From NCBI RefSeq assembly GCF_947179165.1, contig NC_077248.1:52809732-52873731 (forward strand): a stretch of 64,000 bases of DNA, in the 5' to 3' direction. Of this stretch, positions 37,565-48,914 are shown in pieces (position 1 is the first letter of the stretch; each line of letters opens with the position of its first letter). A program made the position numbers and the translations under genes. The notes beneath the pieces are model-generated. The model did not search any database. It was not told the DNA's origin and saw nothing but the letters and a program-made list of their open reading frames with translations. This stretch comes from Solanum dulcamara (taxonomy: Eukaryota > Streptophyta > Magnoliopsida > Solanales > Solanaceae).

Positions 37565-37576
37565 TGGTATCAGAGC
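37565..37576 (+). other. Primer-binding site (initiator tRNA-Met), element A
   Basis: TGGTATCAGAGC, three bases after the end of the 5' LTR, complementary to plant initiator tRNA-Met 3' end. It is unchanged from the family form in element 1, although the rest of the element is decayed. Confidence 0.92.
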
Positions 37577-37766
37577 TTAGGCTCGTCGGTATCGTTGGTA
37601 TAAGAGCAAGTTCCTAGTAGAGTCTTGTAGATTGGTGCAGAGACATCTGTATCCTATCTTCGAGAGGCTATAGGTCATTTTAGGGATATTTTATTCTTGA
37701 TTCCTTATCGTGTGAAACTTCTTTGATCAACCTCCAAATACTTTCTTGGAATTCATTCCTCTTTAG

Positions 37767-38600
37767 ATGGATAGTACGAATTTTCAGACGGGCATAGTTA
37801 AAGAATCAACACATAATACCAAGGCATTAACAATATTTGTGACCACCTTAGTTTCTTTAGATCTAGCATTGGAGATTCAGCATCTTGATGGGCATACTCC
37901 ATAGGCAGGAGTATTTTTGGGTGCACCAAATGGTTCGTAGCCTAGGGTTAGAATCATAGGTCCTCAAAAGAGTTCTTCATTTATCTTTAATTAAGTGATA
38001 GAGTTTCTAGATTGGATAGGAAATGCTCATACACTATTTTCTATGGAGTGAGACATGACTCAGCGATTTATTGAGGGATTGATTTGGCCTTTGCCTCTAG
38101 CATCAAATCACTTGATAGCGGTTGGGTCTATTTTTCCCAGGTGGTTATTTATGTGAGTTTTATGGAGCATGCATGTATGGAGACATATAGAGGTGGAGAT
38201 AAGAGATCTAGCCATTAATGCACCGGAGCTAGCACCTCAATTGGAGGTAGGCATCACTCTTGGGAGGGTTACCCTCATCTTCGACCTACCGGACCCATGG
38301 CGGGAGCACCTTAGGTTCCAGGTGAAAAGTTATGGTGCCCACATTAGACAAAGTTCATGGTAGACTTCTCAAGGTGTACCTTTTGAGCATTTAGGTTATG
38401 GGGTTCATGTTATTCTAGCTGGGCTATCTCAGCGGGTTGCAGTTAGTAGGAGGTGTTATACATGTGATAACTTAGGATATTTGGCAAGCATTATCCTAGA
38501 GTCATATATCGCAGGTCACACGCTCGATGGAATCGGGTTTATAGGGCCTAGGGACAGTCAGCTAGAGGTGGTTCACTGAGTGTTACAGTTAGTAGTACAT
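37767..38600 (+). pseudogene. gag-like remnant, element A
   Basis: An ATG at 37767 opens a frame MDSTNFQTGIVKESTHNTKAL that goes on, with stops, through VIEFLDWIGNAHTLF and MTQRFIEGLIWPLPLASNHLIAV near 38055-38125, resembling the end of a gag capsid (a FxxGL motif is usual there). An RRCYTCDNLGYLA segment near 38450-38480 fits the first half of a CCHC zinc knuckle. A separate 64-codon open frame (38169-38363) is in the same area. The assignment to gag is by position and weak motif similarity. No pol follows. Confidence 0.55.
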
Positions 38601-40843
38601 GTGTTCAGTTTGGGGATAGGCGCATTCTAGGTACCAATCAAATTTGCATAAATTTATTTCTAGGATCTTCCTTGCTTGTAGAACTTGGGTGTTGAGGACT
38701 TGGTACCCATCGGTAATTACTTGACTTGTTAGATTCATCTTTTGATTTTGGTAATTTATTTACTTGGACTTATGTAAGTGTGCTTACTTGACTTGATTAC
38801 TTTCCTACTATTTCCTATGACAACTTTACTTGAAACTATGTGTATTTATTTATCTCTTTTAGGTGATTTCTTTTAGTAGTGGATCATTTTGGTTTTACTG
38901 TTATGTTGTAGTAGTGGTAAAGTTATACCTTTTGGATATTGAGCTTAGTTGACTGCTTTGGGGAATTCCTGTTTAGCCATTCTAGAGTTTTCTTAGGTTG
39001 GTCCTTTCCCCTACCTAGTTTGCCCCCTAGTGTTCTTAGCTGATGTGAGGTTGTTACCAAGAGAAGGGAGTGTTAGTAGTTATGGACCTCGTAGTCTATT
39101 GTATATCTCGTTCGTCGATTCCTTCTTTGTTCAATTTTCCCATTGTTAGTTCCTAGGGTGGCAAAGTTAAGGTCTACTCTTTCTGTTTAGCTGAGTTGTT
39201 TCATCGCAGTAAGTTTGATGGTTAAATTATAATTTTGGCTGGGTATGCAATGCGGTGTCAGATGTCTATGTTTGAGTTGGGAAGGCTGAAAATGAAATTT
39301 TTCCTTGTTTGTTCTAAGTGTGGTGATGTTTTAGCTTGAAACATCATGTAAAAAGGGTTCTATCAGATTCATGGAAATGGTGGTCCTCTTGTGCTTGTGA
39401 CCGACCAACAAGTAGAGGGAAGGGATAACTGTGAAGCGAGAGTGTTCATATTTATGAGTTTCAATTTATCAAAAATTTCCTTAGTGTGCTCTTGTGACTT
39501 ATGGACTTTTAGGTGGTTAGTCAATACATCTCAAAAATTTCAGTCATAGGCTTGTTTTACCTTATAACCAGGGCTACTTTCAATCTCAGTGATTTTATGT
39601 TGTGCCTTGGTTTTATCAGTAAACTACAACGGGCGTGTCGATGATTCAAAGAGCCAGATTATTGAATTGGGTCTTCTGTTGTGGTGTTCTTTGACTAATT
39701 CAGACCTTGGCTTCTATGGGTGAATGGAATTTCTCAAATGACTCTTCTTCAAGATGGAGTCAAAGTAATTCGTGGGATCATCTCTTAGGTTCTGGTTTAG
39801 GGTGCAAAGTTTGCGTGTCATTGTGGTTAACGGGCAGTGTTCCTTATGGTGGTTCAGCATCATTTGGGTTGCTTTTGATGGACTGATCTATTTATTCACT
39901 ACCTATCGAGTTATCTTTTCTTGAGTTTGGGTGGTTAGCTTAGACTTACATTGGCGGGTCGACTATTGGTATTTGCTATGGGGGTTTGATTCCATTGGGT
40001 CGCTTTTGGTAGGTTTGGTTGGCGGTTAACTACTATTGGATCAGTTTTACTCCCAGTTTGGAAGGATTGACTCACGTTTGCACTCGGGGAGTGATCCATG
40101 GATTTATGGCATCAGTTGCGATAGCCATTGGGTTATAGTCTTATATTGATCCAGTTTTTGAGAAGTTCAGTTGGCAGTAGAGTGGCATTGTAGTTGGTCT
40201 CAGTGCGGTTCCTGTATCCATGGATTGGATGTCCTTTGGAGTAGCCCATTTAGTTTTGAAAGGTAGACCTCAGACTAAGGTTATTGGTTTTGGGAGTCAA
40301 TGGGTTAGAACTTTGGGCTTGTACCCTGGGCTGAGTTGCTTATTTTGAGTTCTTACCGCTCTTTGATGTTCAGGTGGTGCTTGTTTTTCCTTCGTGGTTG
40401 TTTGGGAAATGTTCACATTATATTGGGAGTTATTATTGTGGTTTAGGCTGGGTAGGATACCCATGATAAATAAAGAGTCTTGAGTTTGGAGTGTTAAGTA
40501 AATAATTCAACTTGGGAGTTATTTAACATCTTCTCTTGCCTGTCAGTTGCCTAATTCAGAGGTATCTATGTGGTTTTGGTTTAGCTCAGATTAGTCTATT
40601 GCATTTAGTTGAGTTTGTTCTTGTTGAGTGGAAATAAGTATCAGAAGAGAGGAATTGGAAGTTTGGTTGAGTTATGATGAAGAAAAGTGAATTTGGGATT
40701 TTTCTCTAGGTTGGCTTTTCCCAACTCGAGAAGGAACTAGTAGGTCGAGCGGAGCTTGTGGGCCTAGCTTCCTAATCTTTTCATGCCCTTGGGTTCTTTT
40801 CTATCCTTTGACTTTTGAGGACAAAAGACCTTTAAGTAGTGGA
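38601..40843 (+). other. Element A internal sequence without recognisable genes
   Basis: About 2.2 kb rich in TTGG and GGTT, with stops in all frames. I found no trace of protease, RT or integrase motifs on either strand. It ends with GAGGACAAAAGACCTTTAAG then TAGTGGA before the 3' LTR, a decayed polypurine tract similar to that before the B 3' LTR (GTGGACAAAAGTTC at 45594). It could be a foreign filler sequence taken into a non-autonomous element. Confidence 0.6.
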
Positions 40844-43800
40844 TGTTATAATGACCCTTTAGGTCATTTTTGTCTTTTCTGATATTTTTAGTGTTTAGAG
40901 CTTCCCTAGAGTGACCCCAAGCCATTTATGCTTTGCTGGCACCGGCAGTTCGGCCACCTGGCCGCTCTTTGGATTTTATGCCAATTTCTCTATTTTGGAG
41001 CTCTTGGAGTTTAAAGGGTTGTTTTCAGTCAAAAATCTAAGAAAAAGAGCTCAGAAAAGAATTTTGATGGTTCTTTCAGCTCTGGAATGCATTTTTAGGA
41101 AAGAAGCATGATTGGCACAAGCATCGACCCCTTCGGTGCGAGTTTGGGGCCATTTAGCGCTTTAGCCTTTGAAATTTGGCCTAAGGTTGACCTTGGTCAA
41201 CATTCTTGGAAAACATGCTTGGATTAAAATTTCTTCAGTGTGGTTAGCTTCGAAATGTCGAATTAGATCTAGATGACCTTTTTTCTTGTTCTGAGGCTTC
41301 CAATCTCATTTCGAGCCTCCTTGTAGAATTGGCAAAAATTATGATTGGATGTGGGAACCACAGTTTGTTAAGACTATCTCGGATGAAAATATTGACTGCG
41401 CCATTGAGTTTGGAACGTCAAATTTGGTGGGGTAGCATAATCCATTTGTGCACACGAGATTTCGAACGAATCCCAAGCACCCCATCGGAAAATTTGAACT
41501 TGGCCAGAATATTGTTGCCACACCTTGTTGGTGCAAATCAACCTTAGCCTTTGCGATAGTGATGCCTCCAGTTGCGCTCACAAACCTCTCTTTATTAGGC
41601 TTTCATGATCGCGAGGTCAGTGTTGCAATCGCGATGTGCATTTTCCTGAAAGCTTGCAATTATGAGCATAGTGCTCCGCGACCCCCAAATTCATTCTTCA
41701 ATATTTGGAGCTAGAGAACTCTAATTTGGGTGATTCAAAGTGCATTGGGTTCGTGAGAGTTGTGTCTATGTGTTGACGTGTTTGGGAGAGTGTGCAAAGG
41801 ATGTTTTGATGTATAATCTGCCCCAAAGGGGCTGCCCTAATTTAGCTTTAAGCTTTAATGGTGATTTTAATTATTGAGCTGATTTGGATCATTTTGAGCA
41901 TCGATTTAAGCCCATTTTGGGGTACAAGCTCAATAATGAATTTAGAACCTTTTCACAGAGTCATTTTTCGGGTTTTTAATCACGGGTTCCATAATTCCAT
42001 TTTAGACTCAATTTTTGGTCCGTCTCCAAAAAATGTGATTTTAGTGTCAAAACATTTGTATTGACTAGGTGATAAACATTTTGATAGCATAGAGGCATAT
42101 GGAGTCATTTTTAGAGCAAAAATCTATTGGGAGGTGGACTTGGAGCACGCGTGTTCTGCTTCGAGATAGGCTGCAATTTCTTTTCTTTTGATTGACCTTC
42201 ATGAGGTATTATTTAGTATAATTTACTTATGGATGGGATTGTATGTGGCGGGTCAGATTTGATTCCTAAATTCTTAGTTGTTTGTCCGGTGTGAGCCTTA
42301 GACTAGGTTTCCTTTATGAGACTTCTAGTCTAGTGGGTAAGATTATTGATTTTGCCTTAGTTTGACCTTTATTAGCCTATTTGAGGTGGCTTATTCAATA
42401 TTTATGATGGTTGGAGAATTTGTGCCTTAGACTTGATATGTTGTTTGATCCTTAGTTGATGTAGTCATTGTTGGCAGAAGTTTATGAGACTTAGTGTTCT
42501 TCATTATTGTAGCACACTTATGTTGGAGCTCTGGTGTAGTGGTTTTCACCCAGTTAGGCTTGTAAATTACTGTCGGGTCCTATTTCTGGATTTAGAGCTA
42601 GAAATCCCTATGCTTTCTTGTTGTCATTTGGTGGGACTAATTGTGGTTGTATTCTTGGGGTTGTATTTCCCAGTTGGATATGGAGGTTTTGATTAACTAG
42701 TTGAGCATTGTTTCCTCACTTTCCTCCCCCTTGTTACCCTGTTAGGGTTGAGTTCCCTTTTGGGCCTTATTTTGAGTTAGAGGAGTAGAATTGAGCCATA
42801 GTCCTTGGTTAGAGGTCGGTTGCATGTGCTATGTAATTGTGTGTGTTGTTTGGGTGTTGGTGATAGCATGCATTGCATTGGATCATTGTCTTCTCACGGA
42901 TGTAGTCAACCCCGGTGCATTTATTAGTTCTTGGCATTAGTTTGAGAAAATTGGGTTGTAACCCAAACTATTTTATACTAATTTTTTTGAAATGGGAGTC
43001 GTACTACCTTTATTACTACTATTTTCAGTGGACTGCATGCATTGAGAATGCACTTATTTTATGATACTGATTTGATGAATCGAGGATGCACTCATTTGAT
43101 TAGATTGATTTGAGGCATCGAGGATGTGCTCATTTTATGATATTGTCTTGGTCATATAGATTTTTGACCCTTTCTATACTTATTTGACTTTTTATCTCCC
43201 TTCACCACGATAAATCAGACTTTGATGATTGGATATAGAGATTCATATCTATATTGATATAAGACCTAGATTGGGACAAGATAGGTACATTGGGGAATTC
43301 TCGAGCCCCTTATAGCGATCCCATAGAGGCGCATGGCTCCTACTTCCTGGACGGGACTGGAAGTAGGTGTATATATCTTGGTATGAGACACTTGGGACTG
43401 ATGGTACTACTAGTTTTATTGCATGACTCTCATTCATATATGCATCACCTATCACTAGAATAGTTGTTTGTACCTATCGATAATATGGAATGTCGTGCGA
43501 GTTTACCTGTTTGTGAGTGAACTTCCTGGGCACATAGGGGTTCAGGAAGTATTTTCTTACTATTTGTGAACTTGTGGCGATATAAAGGGTGGTCTCTTGT
43601 TTGAAGGTAGTTACTATCCTTGTTCTTGTTTATCTAACTTTTGTGCAGGGATTTAGTTGATACGGTCCTTTGGGCCTTTATGTGATATCTATGTTTACTT
43701 CTGTTAGTAGGGTATCACTTAGTTGTTCCCCCTCTTATAGAGTGTCATCGTGTTTAGGTCTTGGGCTAGTGCTACTAGGTACGTCCTTGCTTGTTTCGTA

Positions 43801-44410
43801 TTTTCTCTCTCTTTCTTACATCTAATGTTTCTTATTATAGGTTTCTGTATTATTATTGTTAGCTACTTGCGATATATACTCATTGCTTATATGTTCTTTA
43901 TACTTGCTTTATTTTTAGAGCTCAGTACCAATGCCTATTGAGTGCCATTTGTTGGTATTCATACTATACTTCTGCATCTTGCAGATCATAGTACGGGTTT
44001 TCACTATTGATTTGGATATCATGCGTACCAGCTCTTGGATTATGGAGACTTAGGTGAGCTCTTGGCATTCGGAGTTGCCTATATCCTTCTATTTTCACTT
44101 GGATTAGTTTTTATTTGGTATTCATAGATAGTCTATACTATTATTACTATTTTTATATGTATAACCCTTGTACTTTGTTATTTAGTTTAGTAGATCGACT
44201 ACCTACTAATACTAGGTCTTGGGGGTTATTATGTTGTATTTATCTTATTCATCATTTCTTATTCTTCTTCTTATTGTTATTATTATTATTCGCTTCTTTC
44301 CTTTTGCTTATGATGGTCTATTGCGTATGGTTCCAGACTATAGAGTTAGGCTTACCTACTAGTGGGTTGATTGTTGGTATCATCATGACTTGAAAAATTA
44401 GGTCGCAAAA
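40844..44410 (+). repeat. 3' LTR of element A (3567 bases)
   Basis: Starts TGTTATAATGACCC and ends ATTAGGTCGCAAAA, in line with the end of the 5' copy. It has the same blocks in the same order as 33900-37561: CTTCGGTGCGAG near 41130, the CGCGAT motif cluster at about 41545-41640, the CATCGAGGATG tandem at 43035-43135, and the CTACTTCCTGG...GGAAGTAGGTG block. It is about 95 bases shorter than the 5' copy, and divergence is clear throughout. Confidence 0.9.
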
Positions 44411-44415
44411 TTATT

Positions 44416-45060
44416 ACAAACTATGTGTCAAATTATTTGAGTTGTCAACACGTTAAGGCCAAGCATTTGAGGCCTGGTGGAGAGCTTTAGATATTACCCA
44501 TTCCCGAGTGGAAGTGGGAGTATATCACCATAGACTTCATTGTGAGTTGCGTCATACTTCCAGAGGTGTTGATAGTATTGGATCATCGTGGATCGATTGA
44601 CAGAGTCAACATATTTCCTCCCTGTTTATACTTCATTAAGTGCTGAGCGGTTGGCCCATATCTACATTTCATAGCTGGTTCATATTTATAGTGCATCAGT
44701 TTTTATCATTTAAGACTAGGCTCAATTCTTACATTCAACTTTTGGAAGACCTTTCTAGAGGAATTGGGTACCCATCTCGGTCTTAGCATGACTTTCCACC
44801 CGTAGAGTGAAGGCCAGTCGAAGTGCACTATTTAAGTTCTTGAGGATATATTGTTGGCCTATGTTATGGATTTTGGAGGTCACTGGGACAAGTTTCTACC
44901 TTTGGTGGAGTTTGCGTACAACAACAACTACTATCCGATATTTAGATGGCTCTATTCGAGGCCTTATATGGTAGGCGTTGTCGCTTTTTGGTTGGTTGGT
45001 TTGAGTCTATATAGCCCAAGTTGCATGGTACAAACTTGATGCATGAGGCCTTAGATCATG
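44416..45060 (+). pseudogene. Integrase catalytic core, element B (right of insertion)
   Basis: Continues the integrase broken at 33899: TNYVSNYLSCQHVKAKHLRPGG, then IPEWKWEYITIDFIV, in which the first catalytic Asp is present. After a decayed part, the core returns in FLEELGTHLGLSMTFHP and EGQSKCTI near 44750-44830, where the catalytic Glu appears to be Lys. Then LEDILLAYVMDFGGHWDKFLPLVEFAYNNNYYPIF runs openly at 44851-44950. The SDRG block with the second Asp was not found. Joining this to the left part shows the interruption is a single insertion. Confidence 0.9.
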
Positions 45061-45560
45061 TGAGGGTGATTTAGGAGAGGCTCAAGATAGCTCAGAGTAG
45101 ATACCGGAGTTATGCATATCGTAGGTGTCAGCCGTTGAGATTTACCATTGGTGATAGAGTATTCCTTCTAGTATAGCTCATAAAGGTCGTGATGAGATTT
45201 GGGAGTCTGGGCAAGCTTAGCCTCATAGATATTGGCCCTTTTGAGATTTTGAGGACAATTGGTGAGGTTGCATATGAGTTAGCATTTCCTCAGGCATTCT
45301 CAGCTATGCATCTGATATTCCATGTTTCGATGTTGTACTGGTATGTTCCAGATGAGTCTCATGTGCTCTAGTATGATGTGGTTGTGTTGGATAATTGTCT
45401 GAGTTATATTGAGGAGCCAGTTGCTATTTTGGATAGAGATTCATACAATTGCGATCTAGAGCCATTTCTATTGTTAAGGTCCATTGGAGGCATCATCCAG
45501 TTAAGGAGGCTACTTGGGAGACCGAGCAGGAGATGCGAGAGCAGTTTCCCAGCTTATTTG
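45061..45560 (+). pseudogene. Integrase C-terminus and chromodomain, element B
   Basis: Open stretch at 45189-45371 reading MRFGSLGKLSLIDIGPFEILRTIGEVAYELAFP then AMHLIFHVSMLYWYVPDESHVL, the C-terminal integrase module. The next stretch has LSYIEEPVAILDRD. The chromodomain follows in another frame (VHWRHHPVKEATWETEQEMREQFPSLFE at about 45480-45560). The module parallels 1914-2276 of element 1 and 55190-55560 of element E. A decayed polypurine tract and the LTR come next. Confidence 0.88.
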
Positions 45561-45618
45561 AGCCTTCAAGTACTTCTTGACTCTTACTTTTGTGGACAAA
45601 AGTTCTTTTAGTAATAGA

Positions 45619-46725
45619 TGTTGCAATGACCCTCTAGGTCACTTTTGAAGTAATGCATTCATTTTATAATTTAGAGTATTCCTATAGAAACCCCAAGTCA
45701 TGTATGAAATTTCATCTATTCCATGGACAAAATAGGGTAGGATACGCGTTACACTATGATTTTGCATCAGAAGAGAGATTTCAAGAAGAAAGGGTTTATG
45801 AGCCCTAGCCTTGTAAGCCTACACATTTGTAGAGTAGATCATTCAACACCTGCGGCACAAACCCATTTTGAACCTATTGGTCCTAGTATCATAGGTGAAT
45901 GAACGGCCGCCTCCTAATTACTACACCAACCTGCTATAATAATTCCATAAATACCTAGCGAAGATATGACAAACATGTTCGCACTAACTATTTGGTCGTT
46001 TGATCGTTTATTTGAGTTTTAGGCCCATTTTTCTATTTTGGATCTTTTGTAACTTAAAAAGTTAATTTCGGTCATTACTTTAGATAAATGACCTCCGAAT
46101 GAAATTTTAACGATTGCTTTAGCTCTAAAATGGTCAAATTAGGTTAGTAGCATAGTCGGTATGAATATCGAGGCAATAGGTACGAGTTTGGGGCCATTTG
46201 GTGCTTTAGCCTTTGAAATTTGGCCGAAGGTTGACATTGGTCAACATTCTTAGAAAATGCGCTTGGATGATAATTTTGTCAGCGAGGTTAGTGATGAAAT
46301 GTTGAGTTTGGGCTACAATGACCTTTCATTTGCTTCATGAGGCTTTAGGTCTTATTCCAAGGCCCATTCTGGAATTTGATTCAAAAATGGTACTTGGGTG
46401 TGAGACCCACTTTTCATTAAAATGATCGCGTATGGAAATTTTGAATGCGCAATTGAGTCCAGAACATCAAATTTTGTGGGGTAGCATATCTCGTTTGCGC
46501 ACAGGGTTCCGAATGAGTCCCGTGCGCCCCGTCAATGATTTGGCCCTTTTTAAAACTCAGCTTATATAGCTGAGTCTAGTGTTGTCGCTAAAGCAACCCT
46601 TGGTTGCTAAAGCGACCAAGGCGTCGTTGAAGCGATGGCTGGCCTTGGGAGGCTGTCGCTTTAGCGACATGGTTCTCACTTTAGTGAGGCCCGCATTTTT
46701 TGTAGGGCTCCGAACATCGGGTGGG
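45619..46725 (+). repeat. 3' LTR of element B, truncated
   Basis: Starts TGTTGCAATGACCCTC after a decayed polypurine region. It follows the 5' LTR (from 26961) in order to about 46725, including the CGCTTTAGCG-type motif cluster at 46580-46700, then stops abruptly against unrelated AT-rich DNA. It is interrupted at 45707-45980 by foreign sequence. Roughly two thirds of the LTR is missing. Confidence 0.82.
45707..45980 (-). pseudogene. nad1: Probable mitochondrial DNA insertion: nad1 exon end and intron start
   Basis: Compared with the B 5' LTR, these 274 bases are an extra block replacing only a few LTR bases. On the minus strand the block opens MFVISSLGIYGIIIAGW (45976-45926), which matches the end of the first exon of plant mitochondrial nad1 (NADH dehydrogenase subunit 1). 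Coding similarity then stops, as expected at the start of the trans-spliced group II intron; the rest (45925-45707) reads as non-coding with higher GC than its surroundings. That the remainder is nad1 intron 1 sequence is inference from position and from memory of the family. It is a NUMT if right; it cannot function here. Confidence 0.7.
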
Positions 46726-47000
46726 AAATCAAAAAATAAGGATAATTACGCCACACGCCCATTCGGCTAAAGTAATTACCAAAAAAATGGTCATTCGTTG
46801 TATAGAGATATATAGTCAGTGTATATTTCATGTATAGTCAAGTTAGTGTATATTCAGTATAGGCATATATAGTCAGTGTATATTTCATGTATAGGCATAT
46901 ATTTCAGTTTTTGAGTGTATCATAATGTATATTCATTGTATAACTCATGTATAAGTAATCTATATTATATAGTCAATGTATACTTTCTATGACTTTTGGC
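46726..47000. repeat. Imperfect short tandem of TATATAGTCAGTGTATATT-like units
   Basis: From about 46798 to 46990, units built on TATATAGTCAGTGTATATTTCATGTATAGGC repeat imperfectly some six to eight times. The preceding bases (GGATAATTACGCCACACGCCC) look like the edge of an inserted element, but I cannot see its other end. No coding content. Confidence 0.55.
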
Positions 47001-48865
47001 AAGTTATATTGTGTAGTCACAGGATATTTCCTATGATTTTGGCTATTTTTTTATGTAAATAAAACATGAATGTTTTTGTTGTTAACTAATTAATTTATTG
47101 TATATATTTGAAATTGTCCCAAAAAAAATATGCCAAATTTTAGTCAACTTGAAAGTTCTAAATATGACGAGTTTTGATTCATTACAAATAAGTAAAAAAT
47201 TAATAGTTATATTTTAACTAATTTCAAAGTGCTGAATATAAGGATAACAACAATTATACGTTCTTTGGACGTATAGCTTAACGATTATTATCAAAGTTAT
47301 ATTTAAAGTAATAATCTTTTAATATACTGCACAACATAAAAATAAACGCATAAGCCAACAATCTTTATAAAACTTTAATTCAATTTATCCTATTTTACTT
47401 GTAATTTCTTTGTACAGTATTTTAGTTACAAGTAGGCAATTATGTTATGCAATTGGACTTTGATATATACATATTTTTTAATTAAGAAAACAAAAATAAA
47501 TATTGCCTATCACGTTTGTACAAGACTAGCACAAAAATTATATTGATTAGATTGACAAATTAGAAGGTTTTATATATATAATACTACACATAACAGATGA
47601 ACAAAAAATTAAAGTATATTTACTTGGAGAATGTATAATTTCAGGGTGTTCATAATATGCAACGGAAGACAAAATAATCCAGAACAAATTTACTTGTGTT
47701 TAAAATTTATTTACATCTAAAAGAACAGTTCATAGACAAACTTGATAAGGATAGTCGTAACTGAAAATTTCTTCAATATACAAAGACTCTATGTGAATCC
47801 ACACTGAGATATATCTTTTCTATCAACTCTTGATCAAGAGACTCTTTGCAAGTTAGAGGGTTACAATAATTCAAAAAAAATTATACAATCAATGTATGAT
47901 CTCATACAATTTGATTAATAAGTCAATTCAAAAATAAGAATGTACCTCTAGTACACATCACCAATTTGAAAATACAATTTTCTAAGATGGAATGAAGAAT
48001 CAATGCATCATCGAGTTTGACCTAATTACTTGAAAACACAATTCAAGCAAGTCCTCACTGATAGATGTGATGATTATTTCTTAAAATCAACTCTTAGATC
48101 ATGCTAACAAAGAAGAAAAAAATATATATTTGAACTTAGAAACCTCATGACCATGGGCATCCATGATTTGATTGGAAGCTACAACTTTAATTACTAGATT
48201 TTAATAGTGACTCAACCATAAATAACTCTAGTAATTTAGTTCAAGTAGCTAATTATTTTTTTATTAAATTGCATTAAAAAATCAAAGTCCTAAATATTAG
48301 AAAAGTAATTTTATGAATATATCTATTTATTAAGAATAATTAAATTATTATTGTGTCTAATATAAACCCTATGCTAAATTTAAGAAATATCACTCATAAA
48401 AAAACGTACATATCTATTTTATGGTATTTTTGAATCTTATTAAAACTATAATAACTTGGAGTCATTTCCCCCCGTACTATCCTTTCTTTTTTTAATTAAA
48501 TGGTGAGAGAATTGAGAAATTCCACCGTACGTGGGAAATTAGTATCCTTATTGCTTAATTTATTTAAGCAAAATAAAATAAAACAAATTTCGTTAATATG
48601 ATGAAATTAAATAGTTTGAGGAAATAATAATTAGAAGTCTTTTTCTAAAAATTTTTCCACACATTTTAGGAGTCCATATTAATTCTCTTCTCTTACCATA
48701 TATTTTAGGACTCTTAATAATTTAGGATTTGTATTATAGTTAATAGTTAATATCATTAAAAGGAATGGAAAATAGTGAAAAGACGATTTGTCTAAAAAGA
48801 ATTTTTTAATGAAGGACAAAATTTTTAATCAACATTATAAATGACCTTCATACTTTAATATAGTA
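47001..48865. other. AT-rich non-coding DNA, no recognisable gene
   Basis: Strongly AT-rich with stops in all frames. Around 47640-48200 the style (GCAACGGAAGACAAAATAATCC and a long mixed A-rich run) would fit an old Ty1/copia LTR, but I found no paired copy, primer site or coding region to support it. Otherwise I see nothing. Confidence 0.5.
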
Positions 48866-48894
48866 CTAGTCTCTATGAACGTGCTTTGCACGTT
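48866..48894 (-). mobile_element. Helitron-like 3' terminus
   Basis: On the minus strand a hairpin with 7-base arms (AACGTGC / GCACGTT, 48878-48894, three-base loop) is followed eight bases later by CTAG (48866-48869) and then T, the CTRR|T ending that Helitrons use. The hairpin and its spacing fit a Helitron 3' end. The body would run to higher coordinates through the minisatellite. The 5' TC end was not found, and no rolling-circle Rep/helicase gene is visible, so it would be non-autonomous. Confidence 0.45.
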
Positions 48895-48914
48895 ACTCTC
48901 TATCAATTATCATA

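Larger units (their letters stand above)
33900..44410 (+). mobile_element. Element A: non-autonomous large LTR element inserted in element B integrase
   Basis: Two LTRs (33900-37561 and 40844-44410) in the same orientation flank a 3.3 kb internal region with a primer-binding site and degenerate gag-like sequence but no protease, RT, RNase H or integrase. The bases before it (ACATT, 33895-33899) and after it (TTATT, 44411-44415) fit a decayed 5-base target duplication; removing the element restores the reading of integrase across the gap. The LTRs differ at roughly one base in six or seven by eye, so the insertion is old, but younger than B. The lack of pol suggests dependence on another element's enzymes (inference). 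Confidence 0.88.
26961..46725 (+). mobile_element. Element B: Ty3/gypsy element, split by element A and truncated
   Basis: A 5' LTR (about 26961-30122), then degenerate gag, protease, RT, RNase H and the start of integrase up to 33899. The integrase resumes at about 44411-44416, continues to the chromodomain, and a 3' LTR starts at 45619. The gap is exactly filled by element A. The 3' LTR lacks its second half and has a small foreign insertion. The two B LTRs share start sequence (TTGCAA...TGACCCTC) and the CGCTTTAGCG motif cluster. Many stops and frameshifts; the copy is old. Confidence 0.88.

Noticed and set aside
37565..37576. Possible tRNA gene, because of tRNA-like sequence
   Set aside because: Only the 12 bases complementary to the tRNA 3' end are present; it is a primer-binding site.
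41329..41714. Overlapping frames on both strands around the motif cluster of LTR A
   Set aside because: Chance frames in a GC-richer patch; no protein similarity seen and not kept between the two LTRs.
44115..44393. 92-codon Tyr/Phe/Leu-rich frame that could be read as a small membrane protein
   Set aside because: It lies in the T-rich end of LTR A, is not kept in the other LTR copy, and its composition follows from (TTA/TTC)n runs.
47640..48260. Ty1/copia LTR
   Set aside because: Only a vague compositional likeness; no second copy, primer site or pol was found, so it is not called as a feature of that type.
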